Assembly (NCBI RefSeq): GCF_013304735.1
Contig: NZ_JAAITI010000010.1
Coordinates: 1-64,000 of the forward strand
DNA: 64,000 bases
Direction of reading: 5' to 3'
Source: Blautia luti
GTDB taxonomy: Bacteria > Bacillota > Clostridia > Lachnospirales > Lachnospiraceae
Under the pieces are notes generated by a model. That model was not told where the DNA came from and searched no databases. It saw only the letters and a program-made list of their open reading frames with translations. Made by a program: the position numbers and the translations under genes. Position 1 is the stretch's first letter; each line of letters opens with the position of its first letter. Of this stretch, positions 7,846-16,539 are shown in pieces.

Positions 7846-8701
7846 TGTATGCTCCTTTCAAAACTTCCTGAAGTTTTTCAGCGCCTACCCAGTCGATGGT
7901 AAATTTAAAACGCTCTCCCGGATTTGCATAGTCATCAAAGAACTGGATCGCTGCATCGGTCACTCTGAAAAGCTGTTCTTCAGAGGTGATCAGCGGAAGG
8001 AATTCCTGTCCCTTGCTGATGTGATTTCCAAACGTTCCGCCAAAGGAAACGATAAATGCTTCGTTTACATACCATGCATCTACAGGACAGGATTTTGCAC
8101 ATCTGCCGCAGTAGTTACATTTCTCTGTGTCGATCACCAGCTTGTCATCTTTAAAGGAGATGGCGTTTTCTCTACAGGCTTTTTCACAGACTCCACAGTG
8201 GATACATGTATCTTCTTTCCAGCTGACCTGTGCTGCTCCTTTGATTCCTACATCGTTCTCCTCTGCTTTCAGACAGTTGTTCTGACATCCGGTAACACCG
8301 AATTTGAATTTATGAGGAAGCTCTCTTCCAAAATATCTCTCATTTAATTTCACCGCAATGTCATAGCTGTTGATGTTTCCGCTTGGACAGACTGCATTAC
8401 CCTGGCAGGCTGTAACTGTACGGACTCTCGGTCCGCAGACACCAGGTTTGCATCCGCCTTTCGCAAGATCATCTTTTACATCATCAATATCATCTAATTT
8501 AATGAACGGGATCTCAACTCCCTGTCTGGAAGTAAGATGTACATATCCGTCACCATATTTCTCAGCTACTTCTGCGATTTTCTTAAGGTTTTCTGCTGTA
8601 AGCGTACCGCCTACACAGGCAAGACGAAGAGAAAAATTATTTTTCTGCTTCTGTCTCATGAAACCACCTTTTTTTAATGTAGCGTAATCTACTTTTGCCA
8701 T
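7838..8701 (-). CDS. Small siroheme/[4Fe-4S] sulfite reductase with two ferredoxin clusters
   Basis: Nitrite/sulfite reductase-family protein of 287 residues. The siroheme-cluster cysteines are C99-x5-C105 (CQGNAVC) and C139-x3-C143 (CQNNC), followed by ferredoxin motifs C166/C169/C172/C176 and C195/C198/C201/C205. The domain order resembles AsrC-type or dissimilatory-like small sulfite reductases rather than the large assimilatory CysI. It should reduce sulfite from AprAB to sulfide with six electrons. A clear GGAGAG site precedes the ATG. Its partner electron donor is not encoded nearby other than aprB. Confidence 0.88.
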   Translation of the reverse strand: MAKVDYATLKKGGFMRQKQKNNFSLRLACVGGTLTAENLKKIAEVAEKYGDGYVHLTSRQGVEIPFIKLDDIDDVKDDLAKGGCKPGVCGPRVRTVTACQGNAVCPSGNINSYDIAVKLNERYFGRELPHKFKFGVTGCQNNCLKAEENDVGIKGAAQVSWKEDTCIHCGVCEKACRENAISFKDDKLVIDTEKCNYCGRCAKSCPVDAWYVNEAFIVSFGGTFGNHISKGQEFLPLITSEEQLFRVTDAAIQFFDDYANPGERFKFTIDWVGAEKLQEVLKGAYNG

Positions 8702-8739
8702 AACGAACTCTCCATTTCTCTGCCGTGCAGCTATCGATT

Positions 8740-9978
8740 TTATCTGTTACTCTCTATCGCTTCTTTAAAATCTCTCTTTAAATCTTCAATATCTTCAATT
8801 CCCACACTGATACGGATCAGGTCTTCGAATACTCCTGACTGCAATTTCTCTTCATCGGAAATGTGTGCCGCGATAGTGGATTCAGGATGAATGACCAGTG
8901 TCTTCGTGTCTCCGATGTTGGAGATGATCAGCGGAATCTTCAATGAATTAATAATGGAAAAAGCCTTCTCCTTGCTTCCGGTTCTTACGGTTACGATAGC
9001 TCCGTAGCCATTCCTGAACTGCTTTTTCGCAATTTCGTGATAAGGGCTTTCTTCCAGTCCCGGATAATTTACTTCAATGTCACCACCCAGGCTTTGTAAA
9101 AATCTGGCAAGTTCCAGTGCGTTGTCACACTGTCTCTGCATTCGAAGCCCCAGGGTTTCCAGTCCCAGATTATTAAGGAAAGCATTCTGCGGAGCAAGAC
9201 ACGCGCCAGTGTTCCGGAAAAGTCCGTTTCGAAGTTTGGCGATGTATGCAAATGGTCCGAATTTCCGGTATGGAGCAAGTCCCGGATATCGGTCAGGGTC
9301 CCATTTCAGACCCTTACCACAGACAAGAATGCCGCTGATTGCATCGCTGCTTCCATTGATATATTTGGAAGAGGAATGAACCACGATGTCAGCTCCAAGC
9401 TTCAGTGGCTGGATCAGATACGGGGTTGCTACCGTGTTGTCTACGATCAGTGGTACGTCATGCTTATGTGCCACTTCTGCAACCGCCTGGATATCGGTAA
9501 CGTCCAGCTTGGGGTTTCCGATAGTTTCCGCAAAAACAAGTCTCGTTTTCTCTGTGATCTCTGCCTCAAAAGCTTCCGGCTTATTCTCACTTACGTACTT
9601 TACGGAGATCCCGAAAGGCTTCAAATCATCAAACAGTTCCACAGTTCCGCCGTACAGTCCGCAGGCTGCCACGATCTCGTCTCCTGCCTGCAGAATGTTC
9701 AGAAACGCATTGGTCAGCGCCGCCATTCCGGAAGCACATGCTACACTGCCGATTCCATCCTCCAGCATAGTCACTCTTTTCTCAAAGGACTCTACCGTAG
9801 GATTGTTGATCCTTGTATAGGAGAAGCCCATTTTTTTATTATCAAAAATTTTCTCCAGGTCTTCCGCGCTGTCATGTCGGAATGCGCTGCTCTGATAGAT
9901 TGGAACCTGTGTGGCACCCTGCGGATATTTCTCATTGGTGCCGTGGAGCAGCCCTGTATTAAAGCCGTATTCGTTCAT
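8740..9978 (-). CDS. metY: O-acetylhomoserine sulfhydrylase (MetY), PLP enzyme
   Basis: Cys/Met-metabolism PLP enzyme of 412 residues. The PLP lysine is K205 in VHSSSKYINGSSD. The length and the RxFGPFAYIAKLRN region fit O-acetylhomoserine sulfhydrylases rather than cystathionine beta-lyases. It joins sulfide, or a carrier thiocarboxylate in the HcyS route, to O-acetylhomoserine to form homocysteine. The promoter at 10008-10036 puts transcription start near 10001. The upstream in-frame GTG (10005) is therefore essentially outside the transcript, and the ATG at 9978, with AAAGGG upstream, is the start. First gene of the operon. Confidence 0.93.
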   Translation of the reverse strand: MNEYGFNTGLLHGTNEKYPQGATQVPIYQSSAFRHDSAEDLEKIFDNKKMGFSYTRINNPTVESFEKRVTMLEDGIGSVACASGMAALTNAFLNILQAGDEIVAACGLYGGTVELFDDLKPFGISVKYVSENKPEAFEAEITEKTRLVFAETIGNPKLDVTDIQAVAEVAHKHDVPLIVDNTVATPYLIQPLKLGADIVVHSSSKYINGSSDAISGILVCGKGLKWDPDRYPGLAPYRKFGPFAYIAKLRNGLFRNTGACLAPQNAFLNNLGLETLGLRMQRQCDNALELARFLQSLGGDIEVNYPGLEESPYHEIAKKQFRNGYGAIVTVRTGSKEKAFSIINSLKIPLIISNIGDTKTLVIHPESTIAAHISDEEKLQSGVFEDLIRISVGIEDIEDLKRDFKEAIESNR

Positions 9979-10007
9979 AGCCTCTGCCCTTTCTTTTGTT
10001 GACACTT

Positions 10008-10036
10008 ATATTAACCTACTATTCATAGTATGTCAA
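10008..10036 (-). promoter_or_regulatory. Promoter of the metY-cysN operon with palindromic operator in the spacer
   Basis: Minus strand: TTGACA (10036-10031), 17-base spacer, TAATAT (10013-10008). The spacer holds the inverted repeat TACTAT-GA-ATAGTA, a natural place for a repressor. A Rrf2/CymR-type regulator of sulfur genes is a guess from context; no regulator gene adjoins it. Confidence 0.8.
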
Positions 10037-10063
10037 TAGGAAAATGGGATTAAATGTATTTTT

Positions 10064-10097
10064 TTGTGTACACAACTATACAGCAGCATGGTACAAT
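10064..10097 (+). promoter_or_regulatory. Possible promoter/operator of the two-component system
   Basis: A perfect 12-bp palindrome TTGTGTACACAA (10064-10075) overlaps a weak -35 (TACACA), 17 bases before TACAAT (10092-10097). It lies about 75 bases before the kinase gene and faces away from the metY promoter. The regulator is unknown. Confidence 0.4.
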
Positions 10098-10171
10098 TAT
10101 AGCAGTTACGGGAATTACAACCCCAAAAGAAAGATGCTCGCAGACATACAAACCTACATTAAAAGCAGGAG

Positions 10172-11473
10172 GTGATCCCTATCAATATAAATCCGAAGCT
10201 CCGAACTATTTTTCACTCTTTATTCAGCCCCACCCTTGATTTCCGCGTCCGGCTGTTCAACATCCTCGCCTTGGGAGGTACTGTGATCAGCCTGATCATG
10301 GCCTTTCTCAGTCTCGGGACCGGTTCCTGGGGAAATGTACTGATCAATTTTGCGCTGGTTGCAATCTCCGGAGGGCTTTTTCTTTATTCCTATTACAGTG
10401 GAAAATATCAGCGCTGCTACCTGATCACCATTGTCGTGATCTTTCTGATCGTTTTTCCGGTGATGTTTTTTACCAGCGGCGGTTATCGTGGCGGCATGCC
10501 GGCTTTCTTCGTGTTTGCTATTATTTTCACCGTGCTGATGCTGAAAAAAAGACGGGCTCTGATCGTTTCTCTGCTGGAGATTATCCTATATATAGGACTG
10601 TGTCTGATTGCATACCATTTCCCGGACACTGTAACTCCTTTTGCCACGGAAGCTGACCGGCTGGCAGATATTCTTCTTGCGTTTGTCTCTGTAAGTATTG
10701 TCTGCGGCAGTGTTCTCTATCTTCATCTGAAGGAATATAATCAGCAGCAGCTCCTTCTGGAGGAACAGAATCTGCGGTTGCGCTCCCTTGATAATGCCAA
10801 GTCCACCTTCCTGACCACCGTTGCCCACGAGATCAAAAATCCTCTGAACTCCATCGCTCTCCACGCCCGTGACACCTCCGAGCTCCTTGAGGAAGATCCT
10901 CTGGATTTCTCTCTTATGCAGGAAAATCTCCGCACCATCGAACAATCAGTAATGCGGATTGACCGGATTGTGCTGGATCTTATGGATACCGTTTCCATTG
11001 AGCAGGGACGGCTTGCCCTTTCCCTTGTACCATCAGATCTGGGAGCACTTTTACATTCTGTGGAAAAAGATTTCAGCAGTCATCCAAGTCCCGGGAATAA
11101 CCAGCTGGTCCTTACGATACAGCCCAACCTCCCGGAAATCTCTGCAGACCCGGAACGGCTGATCCAGGTTATCACCAATCTGATCTCCAATGCAGAACGG
11201 CACACCCAAAACGGAACCATCACCATTTCTCTTTCCGGCGAACCGGGCTGGCAGACCATCTGCGTCTCCGACACCGGAACCGGCATGTCAGAAGAAATGC
11301 GAAAAAACGCACTCAAGGGTTATGTTTCTGCAGATAAAGATTACTGGCGGCACGGCATAGGCCTCTATGTATGTCATCAGATAATCACTGCCCACGGCGG
11401 CAAAATATGGCTGAAAAGTAAAGAAGGCGAGGGAACTCAGGTGTTCTTCTCACTTCCGGAGGAGGAATCATAA
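10172..11473 (+). CDS. Membrane sensor histidine kinase
   Basis: About 430 residues. Five or six hydrophobic segments fill residues 30-185 with no large extracellular domain. Then come HisKA with the phospho-acceptor H219 (VAHEIKNPLNS), an N-box NLISNAERH, and G-boxes DTGTGM and HGIGLYVCHQ. The response regulator follows directly. The only canonical in-frame start near the strong AGGAGG (10167-10172) is a GTG that overlaps that site, which would be unusable. A codon with correct spacing is ATC at 10181, so either a rare non-AUG start is used or the annotated GTG is wrong by a few codons. Signal sensed is unknown. Confidence 0.88.
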   Translation: MIPININPKLRTIFHSLFSPTLDFRVRLFNILALGGTVISLIMAFLSLGTGSWGNVLINFALVAISGGLFLYSYYSGKYQRCYLITIVVIFLIVFPVMFFTSGGYRGGMPAFFVFAIIFTVLMLKKRRALIVSLLEIILYIGLCLIAYHFPDTVTPFATEADRLADILLAFVSVSIVCGSVLYLHLKEYNQQQLLLEEQNLRLRSLDNAKSTFLTTVAHEIKNPLNSIALHARDTSELLEEDPLDFSLMQENLRTIEQSVMRIDRIVLDLMDTVSIEQGRLALSLVPSDLGALLHSVEKDFSSHPSPGNNQLVLTIQPNLPEISADPERLIQVITNLISNAERHTQNGTITISLSGEPGWQTICVSDTGTGMSEEMRKNALKGYVSADKDYWRHGIGLYVCHQIITAHGGKIWLKSKEGEGTQVFFSLPEEES

Positions 11474-12187
11474 ATGAATGAAAAGAAATCGCTTATCCTT
11501 ATGGTCGAGGATGAAGAACAGGTGCTGAATACCAACTGCCGGATGCTACGGCGCCGTGGCTACGATGTCCGCACTGCACAGACAGCCGCCGAAGCCTGTC
11601 ATCAGCTTGAAGAACATCTGCCGGATCTTCTTATCCTGGACATTATGCTTCCGGACGGAAACGGTCTGGATATCTGCCGCCGCTTCCGCGAAAAAACCAT
11701 GAATCCGGTTCTTTTTCTCACCGGAAAAAGTGATATCCGGGATCGGGTAGAAGGACTTCAGCAGGGAGGCGACTATTATCTCACCAAACCTTATAATTTC
11801 GATGAATTTCTGGCCGTGATCCAGATGCTTCTGGAACGCCAGAAACGAATGGAAAAAAAAATAAAAGAAAAATTTCAGTCCTCCCGTCAGATCACCATCG
11901 GCAGCCTGCGGCTGGATCTTTCGGACGGCCATGCATATCTCAATAATGCCGACACAGGTCTTACCCGGACCGAATTCTCTCTGCTGCGTCTCCTTGCAGA
12001 AAACCAGGAGAAGATTTTTTCTGCAAAGGAGCTCTACGAAGCGGTATGGGGCAGTTGTGCAGGAACAGATACCAGCACGGTACGGCGGCATATCTTTAAC
12101 CTCCGGACCAAGATCGGTGCCGAGGATACCGATGAATATGACATTGTCTCGGTTTATGGGAAGGGATATCTTTTTACCTGCCGGTAA
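11474..12187 (+). CDS. OmpR/PhoB-family response regulator
   Basis: 237 residues. The receiver domain has acidic pocket VEDEE (11-15), phosphorylated D56 (LLILDIMLPDGNG), T83 and K105. A winged-helix DNA-binding domain follows from about residue 140, ending VYGKGYLFTCR. It begins immediately after the kinase stop (TAA-ATG), so the two are cotranscribed. The likely target is the secreted-protein gene downstream, but no shared operator was found, so that is inference. Confidence 0.92.
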   Translation: MNEKKSLILMVEDEEQVLNTNCRMLRRRGYDVRTAQTAAEACHQLEEHLPDLLILDIMLPDGNGLDICRRFREKTMNPVLFLTGKSDIRDRVEGLQQGGDYYLTKPYNFDEFLAVIQMLLERQKRMEKKIKEKFQSSRQITIGSLRLDLSDGHAYLNNADTGLTRTEFSLLRLLAENQEKIFSAKELYEAVWGSCAGTDTSTVRRHIFNLRTKIGAEDTDEYDIVSVYGKGYLFTCR

Positions 12188-12218
12188 ATGTCTCTTTTTT
12201 TTCACATTTCCGGATATC

Positions 12219-12268
12219 AGGATCTGTCTGTTACAATATACTTAACAAACAGATCCTTTTTATTTTGT
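12219..12268 (+). terminator. Intrinsic terminator after the response regulator
   Basis: AGGATCTGT (12219-12227) pairs with ACAGATCCT (12249-12257), with an inner CTGTTA/TAACAA extension, followed by TTTTTATTTT. It separates the two-component operon from the secreted-protein gene. Confidence 0.8.
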
Positions 12269-12330
12269 AAAAATTTATGATACGTGGACAGTAACTGAAT
12301 AACTGCTGCGCAATTTATCAGGAGGTGCCT

Positions 12331-13617
12331 ATGCATAAAAAAATCTTAGTTCTTTTAACAGGCGCGATCGCTCTTTCCATATCTGCAGTCCCGGTCCTCG
12401 CTTCTGACCCTCCAACCGATGACGGTCAGTACATCTGGCAGGATGAAAACGGAGATTACTGGTACCGCAATGGTTCCGAGGATGAATATATCGGGGAAGG
12501 TAATTATGCCCCTGACCCGGATTCCGGTGAACTGATGGAAGGCAACAATGCCGGCTGGACCGAACAGGACGGTTATTTTGAGCCTCATTATTATTATGAG
12601 GACGGCAGTGTGTGGCTGGAAGATGCCACCGGAACTACTTATATTGGTTCCAGAGATGACTATTATATTGATGACTACGGCAATCTTCAGGAATATTCCG
12701 ATTCAGAAGATAATTCCTCCTCCAATACTACTGGAAACTCCTCCTCGCAAACTTCCGATTCTTCATACCCCGGTTCCTCTTCCAATACAGATACAGAAGA
12801 ATCTTCTGAATCGGAAAAGCGCGGCGAGCTTCATATGCGGGTTGGATTCCATGACAGTGACACGGTCATAGAATCCATGCCCGAAAAAGAAAATTATTTC
12901 GAACGACGTTATGTAAACGATGAAAAAAGCACTGCTGCTGTTTTAAAAGTAGCTAATTCTTCTCTGGAGGATTCCTCCGCGAATGATTTTCTGGCGGAAT
13001 ATTATCCGGTAAAAGGTGAGATCACTACAAAGAAAGACCTTACTTTTGAATCTTATCCGGCTACAAAATATCAGTATGTAACTTCCGTCAATGAGGAAGA
13101 TAAAAATGTAGATGCCCTTGTATGCCAGACTGACGATTATACATTTGGACTTTTTATCCTGACTCCATCTGATACTTATGATAAAGCTGCCGAAAAAGCA
13201 GCAGCTGAACTGATCAAATCTGTAAATTTCATTTATGCGGAGCGTATTGATATGGCCATGACCGATCATTTCCAGGTTCTCACTCCGGAGCGTTGGAAAT
13301 ATCTCTGCCATTATGAGACAACCGAAACAGAAAACGGTGGCTATAAACTTACTTATTATAATGAAGATGTTCCGGTCCTGACTCTGGAAGCCAGATATTA
13401 CGATGGCAAAGACCAGCCTCTGGACAGTGTATGGCAGGGTTATCTCGGTCGTATCGAAGCAATGGATGGTAAAAAATACGATCTTCTTGCCACTGTCAGC
13501 CAGTATTCTGAGGATGCCTCCGATGAGTGGAAAGAAATGTATGATACTTACGAAGATGTTATAAATGGAATCCGTATGCTGGATGGCTGTTCTCTGGTGG
13601 AAGGAAGCCATGCCTGA
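12331..13617 (+). CDS. Secreted protein of unknown function with Ser/Asp-rich linker
   Basis: 428 residues, not recognised. A signal peptide (KKILVLLTGAIAL...VLAS) ends near residue 25. An aromatic, acidic region with short repeats follows (WxDENGDYWYRNG, YYYEDGSVWLEDATGTTYIG; about 30-130), then a Ser/Asn/Thr/Asp-rich linker (about 130-165). Two similar alpha/beta segments (about 170-300 and 300-425) have the rhythm of small PsbP/Mog1-like domains. No anchor or lipobox is seen, so it is probably released or loosely wall-bound. The ATG at 12331 sits five bases after AGGAGG; the GTG two codons earlier overlaps that site. The neighbouring two-component system may control it. Confidence 0.8.
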   Translation: MHKKILVLLTGAIALSISAVPVLASDPPTDDGQYIWQDENGDYWYRNGSEDEYIGEGNYAPDPDSGELMEGNNAGWTEQDGYFEPHYYYEDGSVWLEDATGTTYIGSRDDYYIDDYGNLQEYSDSEDNSSSNTTGNSSSQTSDSSYPGSSSNTDTEESSESEKRGELHMRVGFHDSDTVIESMPEKENYFERRYVNDEKSTAAVLKVANSSLEDSSANDFLAEYYPVKGEITTKKDLTFESYPATKYQYVTSVNEEDKNVDALVCQTDDYTFGLFILTPSDTYDKAAEKAAAELIKSVNFIYAERIDMAMTDHFQVLTPERWKYLCHYETTETENGGYKLTYYNEDVPVLTLEARYYDGKDQPLDSVWQGYLGRIEAMDGKKYDLLATVSQYSEDASDEWKEMYDTYEDVINGIRMLDGCSLVEGSHA

Positions 13618-13726
13618 TCCTTTTGTCCCCTCTGCCATTATTTTGCAGATTGGAAAATTCATGACTGCGTGAGATGTTGATCGTTGTCATTTTTTCCAGT
13701 TGCAAAAGGCACATCATATTTATGCA

Positions 13727-13772
13727 AAAGAAGCTGCAGAACTTGGGTCTTCATTGTTCTGCAGCTTCTTTA
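13727..13772. terminator. Bidirectional terminator between convergent genes
   Basis: GAAGCTGCAGAAC (from 13730) pairs with GTTCTGCAGCTTC (to 13770). A-rich and T-rich flanks on the two sides let it serve the secreted-protein gene and the sulfate-binding protein gene. Confidence 0.85.
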
Positions 13773-13803
13773 TGTTGTTTTGTCTGATTATATCTTCTGA
13801 TTT

Positions 13804-14820
13804 TTATCCTTCATAAATCTGGTCAAAAACACCACCGTCCGAGAAATGTGTTTCCTGTGCCTTTTTCCATCCACCGAAATCATCAATGGTAACAAGATTG
13901 ATGTCCAGGTCAAACACATCGGAGTATTCCTTCAGAATATCCTGGTTTGACGGACGGTAATAATTGTCACCGGCGATCCGCTGTGCTTCATCGGAATAGA
14001 GATAATTCAGATATTCCTCTGCCACATCTCTGGTGCCTCTTTTGTCTACAACTTTATCGACTACTGCTACAGATGGCTGTGCAAGGATGCTGATGCTTGG
14101 TGTTACGATCTCGTAGTCGTCCGGATAATCTTTTACGGAAAGATAGGCTTCATTTTCCCAGGCGATCAGTACATCACCCTGTCCGTTTTCCACGAAAGAG
14201 GTCGTTGCGCCTCTGGCTCCGGTGTCCAGGACAAGTACGTTTTTGTAAAGATCTCCGATGAATTCTTTAATTTTATCCTCGTCTCCGTTATATTTATCTT
14301 TTGCATAGGCCCAGGCTGCCAGATAGTTCCATCTTGCTCCGCCGGAGGTTTTCGGGTTTGGTGTGATCACACCTACGTCTTTTTTTACCAGATCGTCCCA
14401 GTCTTTGATGTTCTTGGGATTTCCTTTTCTTACAAGGAATACGATGGTTGAAGTGTAAGGGGAACTGTCTTCCGGAAACTCATCTACCCATCCGTCATCG
14501 ATAAGTCCTGCATCCTGGATCGCATCCACGTCATACTCCAGTGCCAGTGTTACCACATCTGCTTCCAGTCCGTTGGCAACTTCAAGTGCCTGCTTGCCGG
14601 AGCCTCCATGAGACTGCGTGATATCCACATCCTGGCCCGTTTTTTCTTTCCAGTGTTTCTGGAAGATCTTATTGTACTGCTCATAAAGTTCTCGGGTCGG
14701 GTCATAAGATACATTGGTAATGCTGACGCTGTCCGCCGCATATGTGGTTACTCCTGTAAGGCTTCCGATCGCTGCTATTGCTGCAAGAGCTGCTACTGCT
14801 GATTTCCATCTTCTTTTCAT
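13804..14820 (-). CDS. sbp: Sulfate/thiosulfate-binding protein, solitary copy
   Basis: Periplasmic-type sulfate ABC binding protein (Sbp/CysP family), 338 residues with an N-terminal signal peptide ending TYAA. Family blocks: [41 protein letters not shown] and [16 protein letters not shown]. It stands alone here, while a close paralogue at 25284-26309 heads the permease operon, so both probably dock on the same CysTWA. No lipobox cysteine is seen, unusual for a Gram-positive binding protein; retention may rely on an uncleaved signal. A good AGGAGG precedes the ATG. Confidence 0.93.
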   Translation of the reverse strand: MKRRWKSAVAALAAIAAIGSLTGVTTYAADSVSITNVSYDPTRELYEQYNKIFQKHWKEKTGQDVDITQSHGGSGKQALEVANGLEADVVTLALEYDVDAIQDAGLIDDGWVDEFPEDSSPYTSTIVFLVRKGNPKNIKDWDDLVKKDVGVITPNPKTSGGARWNYLAAWAYAKDKYNGDEDKIKEFIGDLYKNVLVLDTGARGATTSFVENGQGDVLIAWENEAYLSVKDYPDDYEIVTPSISILAQPSVAVVDKVVDKRGTRDVAEEYLNYLYSDEAQRIAGDNYYRPSNQDILKEYSDVFDLDINLVTIDDFGGWKKAQETHFSDGGVFDQIYEG

Positions 14821-14865
14821 AATACTTACCTCCTGTATTTTGCCTCGTGTTTTGTTGTTGGGGCT

Positions 14866-14919
14866 ATTATAAACATGAGTAAGTCCATATGAAAACTGTT
14901 AGATTAGAAACCGTTTTCA
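14866..14919 (-). promoter_or_regulatory. sbp promoter region with cre-like operator
   Basis: TATAAT on the minus strand (14871-14866); no convincing -35. At 14906-14919 the minus strand reads TGAAAACGGTTTCT, one mismatch from the cre consensus TGWNANCGNTNWCA used by CcpA and similar to LacI-family operators. A matching perfect site precedes the second sulfate-binding gene. The remaining stretch up to 15251 holds no gene, only a GC hairpin at about 15139-15178. Confidence 0.5.
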
Positions 14920-15251
14920 GCAGTTTTCAGAAACAGGGGTGTTTTTGCGGATTTCACAGGTTTTTATATCTGATTCCGGCCGATATTATGTTGTTTTTGT
15001 TGATTTTTGCATCGTATTTTATTGTTCCGGGAGTATATGTGAAAACGTCATCAGCCTTGTGAATCCAACAAATTCTCCCAGTACTCCCCTCTGTTTGGCA
15101 AAAATCTTTCTGCATTCATTTTTCTGAAACAGTTATCCACACCCGCCTTGAAAAATCTTTCTTTCGGGCGGGTGGTTTTCCACATATTCCACAGAAATTA
15201 TCCCCTGTTGGCTGTGCAGTCATCTATGCGCTTGTGCGACATTATCTCTTT

Positions 15252-16493
15252 TTACAGATATATATAATCATTCATTACCGGCTGCAGGCCGTGGTCTTTC
15301 AGGGCGTTGAAGACTTCGTCCACGGATCTTGCATCAGAAATCTCAAACTGGTCATCGCCTTTATCTTCGATGTCTTCCACATGGCTTCCGATTCCTGTGC
15401 TGACACCTGCAGAAATCTTGGTTGCTGCGATATTTACCAGATTGTCACGGACACGCTCGCACTCTCTGGTGGATACAGTAATGCTTGCAAATGGCATAAA
15501 CAGGCGATATGCACAGACTACCTGCAGAAGCTGCGGTTCGTGGACGTCCTTCGGATTGATCCGGTCATTGTTGATGATCGGGCGAAGTCTCGGGCAGGAA
15601 AAAGCAATCTCTGCGTGGGGATATTTTCTCTGCAGAAGGTATGCGTGATATCCCGTCGCAAAAGCATCTTTACGGAAATCATCCAGCCCCAGAAGCGCCG
15701 CAAAGCCAACTCCTCGCATGCCGCCTTTCAGTGCACGCTCCTGTGTATTTAATCTGTATGGAAAAATCCTCTTGTGGCCTGCCAGATGCAGGGTTTCGTA
15801 TTTATCAGAATTATAGGTCTCCTGGAAAACAGTTACATAATCTGCACCGCATTTGTGAAGATATGCATACTCATCAGAATTCATCGGATACACTTCAAGA
15901 CCTACCACCTTGAAATATTTCCGGGCAATCTCGCAGGCTTTTCCGATATATTCTACATTGGATTTGGATTTGCTTTCACCGGTAAGGATCAGGATTTCCT
16001 GAAGGCCGGTTTCTGCAATAGCTGCCATTTCCTTCTCAATCTCTTCCTCATTCAGCTGTGCACGGCGGATCTTGTTGTGGCAGTTAAATCCACAGTAAAT
16101 ACAGTAATTTTCGCAGTAGTTTGCAATGTAGATCGGTGTAAACATACAGACACTGTTTCCAAAATGTTTTCTTGTTTCGATCCGCGCTGCCTGTGCGATC
16201 TCTTCCAGAAGAGGCAGTGCTGCCGGTGAAAGCAGTGCCTGAAAATCTTCCGGTGTACGGTTGTCATGGGCCAGGGCTCTGCGTACATCTGCTTCTGTGT
16301 ATTTGTCATAATCATATGCATTCATTGCGGAAATAACCTGATCCATCACATCAGACTCTTCCAGCTGTTCCATATCCGGAAGGTACTTCATGTGGTCGAT
16401 ACGATTCTTTTTCATGTCTTCCAGAATTTCTTCGTTTACGATACTCTCATTAAAATGGCCGTCCTGCTGACTGGCCTGTACTGTTTCTGCCAT
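15252..16493 (-). CDS. thiH: 2-iminoacetate synthase (tyrosine lyase) ThiH
   Basis: Radical-SAM enzyme of 413 residues, which cleaves tyrosine to p-cresol and dehydroglycine for the anaerobic route to the thiazole of thiamine. The cluster motif is CENYCIYCGF (CxxxCxxC). Conserved GESKSKS and the C-terminal ThiH/BATS region with PRLRPI are present. It follows thiG with a 46-base gap. Use of ThiH rather than glycine oxidase ThiO fits a strict anaerobe. Likely under the TPP riboswitch upstream of thiS. Confidence 0.95.
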   Translation of the reverse strand: MAETVQASQQDGHFNESIVNEEILEDMKKNRIDHMKYLPDMEQLEESDVMDQVISAMNAYDYDKYTEADVRRALAHDNRTPEDFQALLSPAALPLLEEIAQAARIETRKHFGNSVCMFTPIYIANYCENYCIYCGFNCHNKIRRAQLNEEEIEKEMAAIAETGLQEILILTGESKSKSNVEYIGKACEIARKYFKVVGLEVYPMNSDEYAYLHKCGADYVTVFQETYNSDKYETLHLAGHKRIFPYRLNTQERALKGGMRGVGFAALLGLDDFRKDAFATGYHAYLLQRKYPHAEIAFSCPRLRPIINNDRINPKDVHEPQLLQVVCAYRLFMPFASITVSTRECERVRDNLVNIAATKISAGVSTGIGSHVEDIEDKGDDQFEISDARSVDEVFNALKDHGLQPVMNDYIYL

Positions 16494-16539
16494 TGTTGTT
16501 ATGTCGCTCCTCTCGCACTTTTATTATCTCTAAACTATT

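Noticed and set aside
15139-15178. Terminator of the thiSGH operon
   Set aside because: CACCCGCC and GGCGGGTG can pair, but the loop is long and the minus-strand flank lacks a T tract, so the call is too weak to list.
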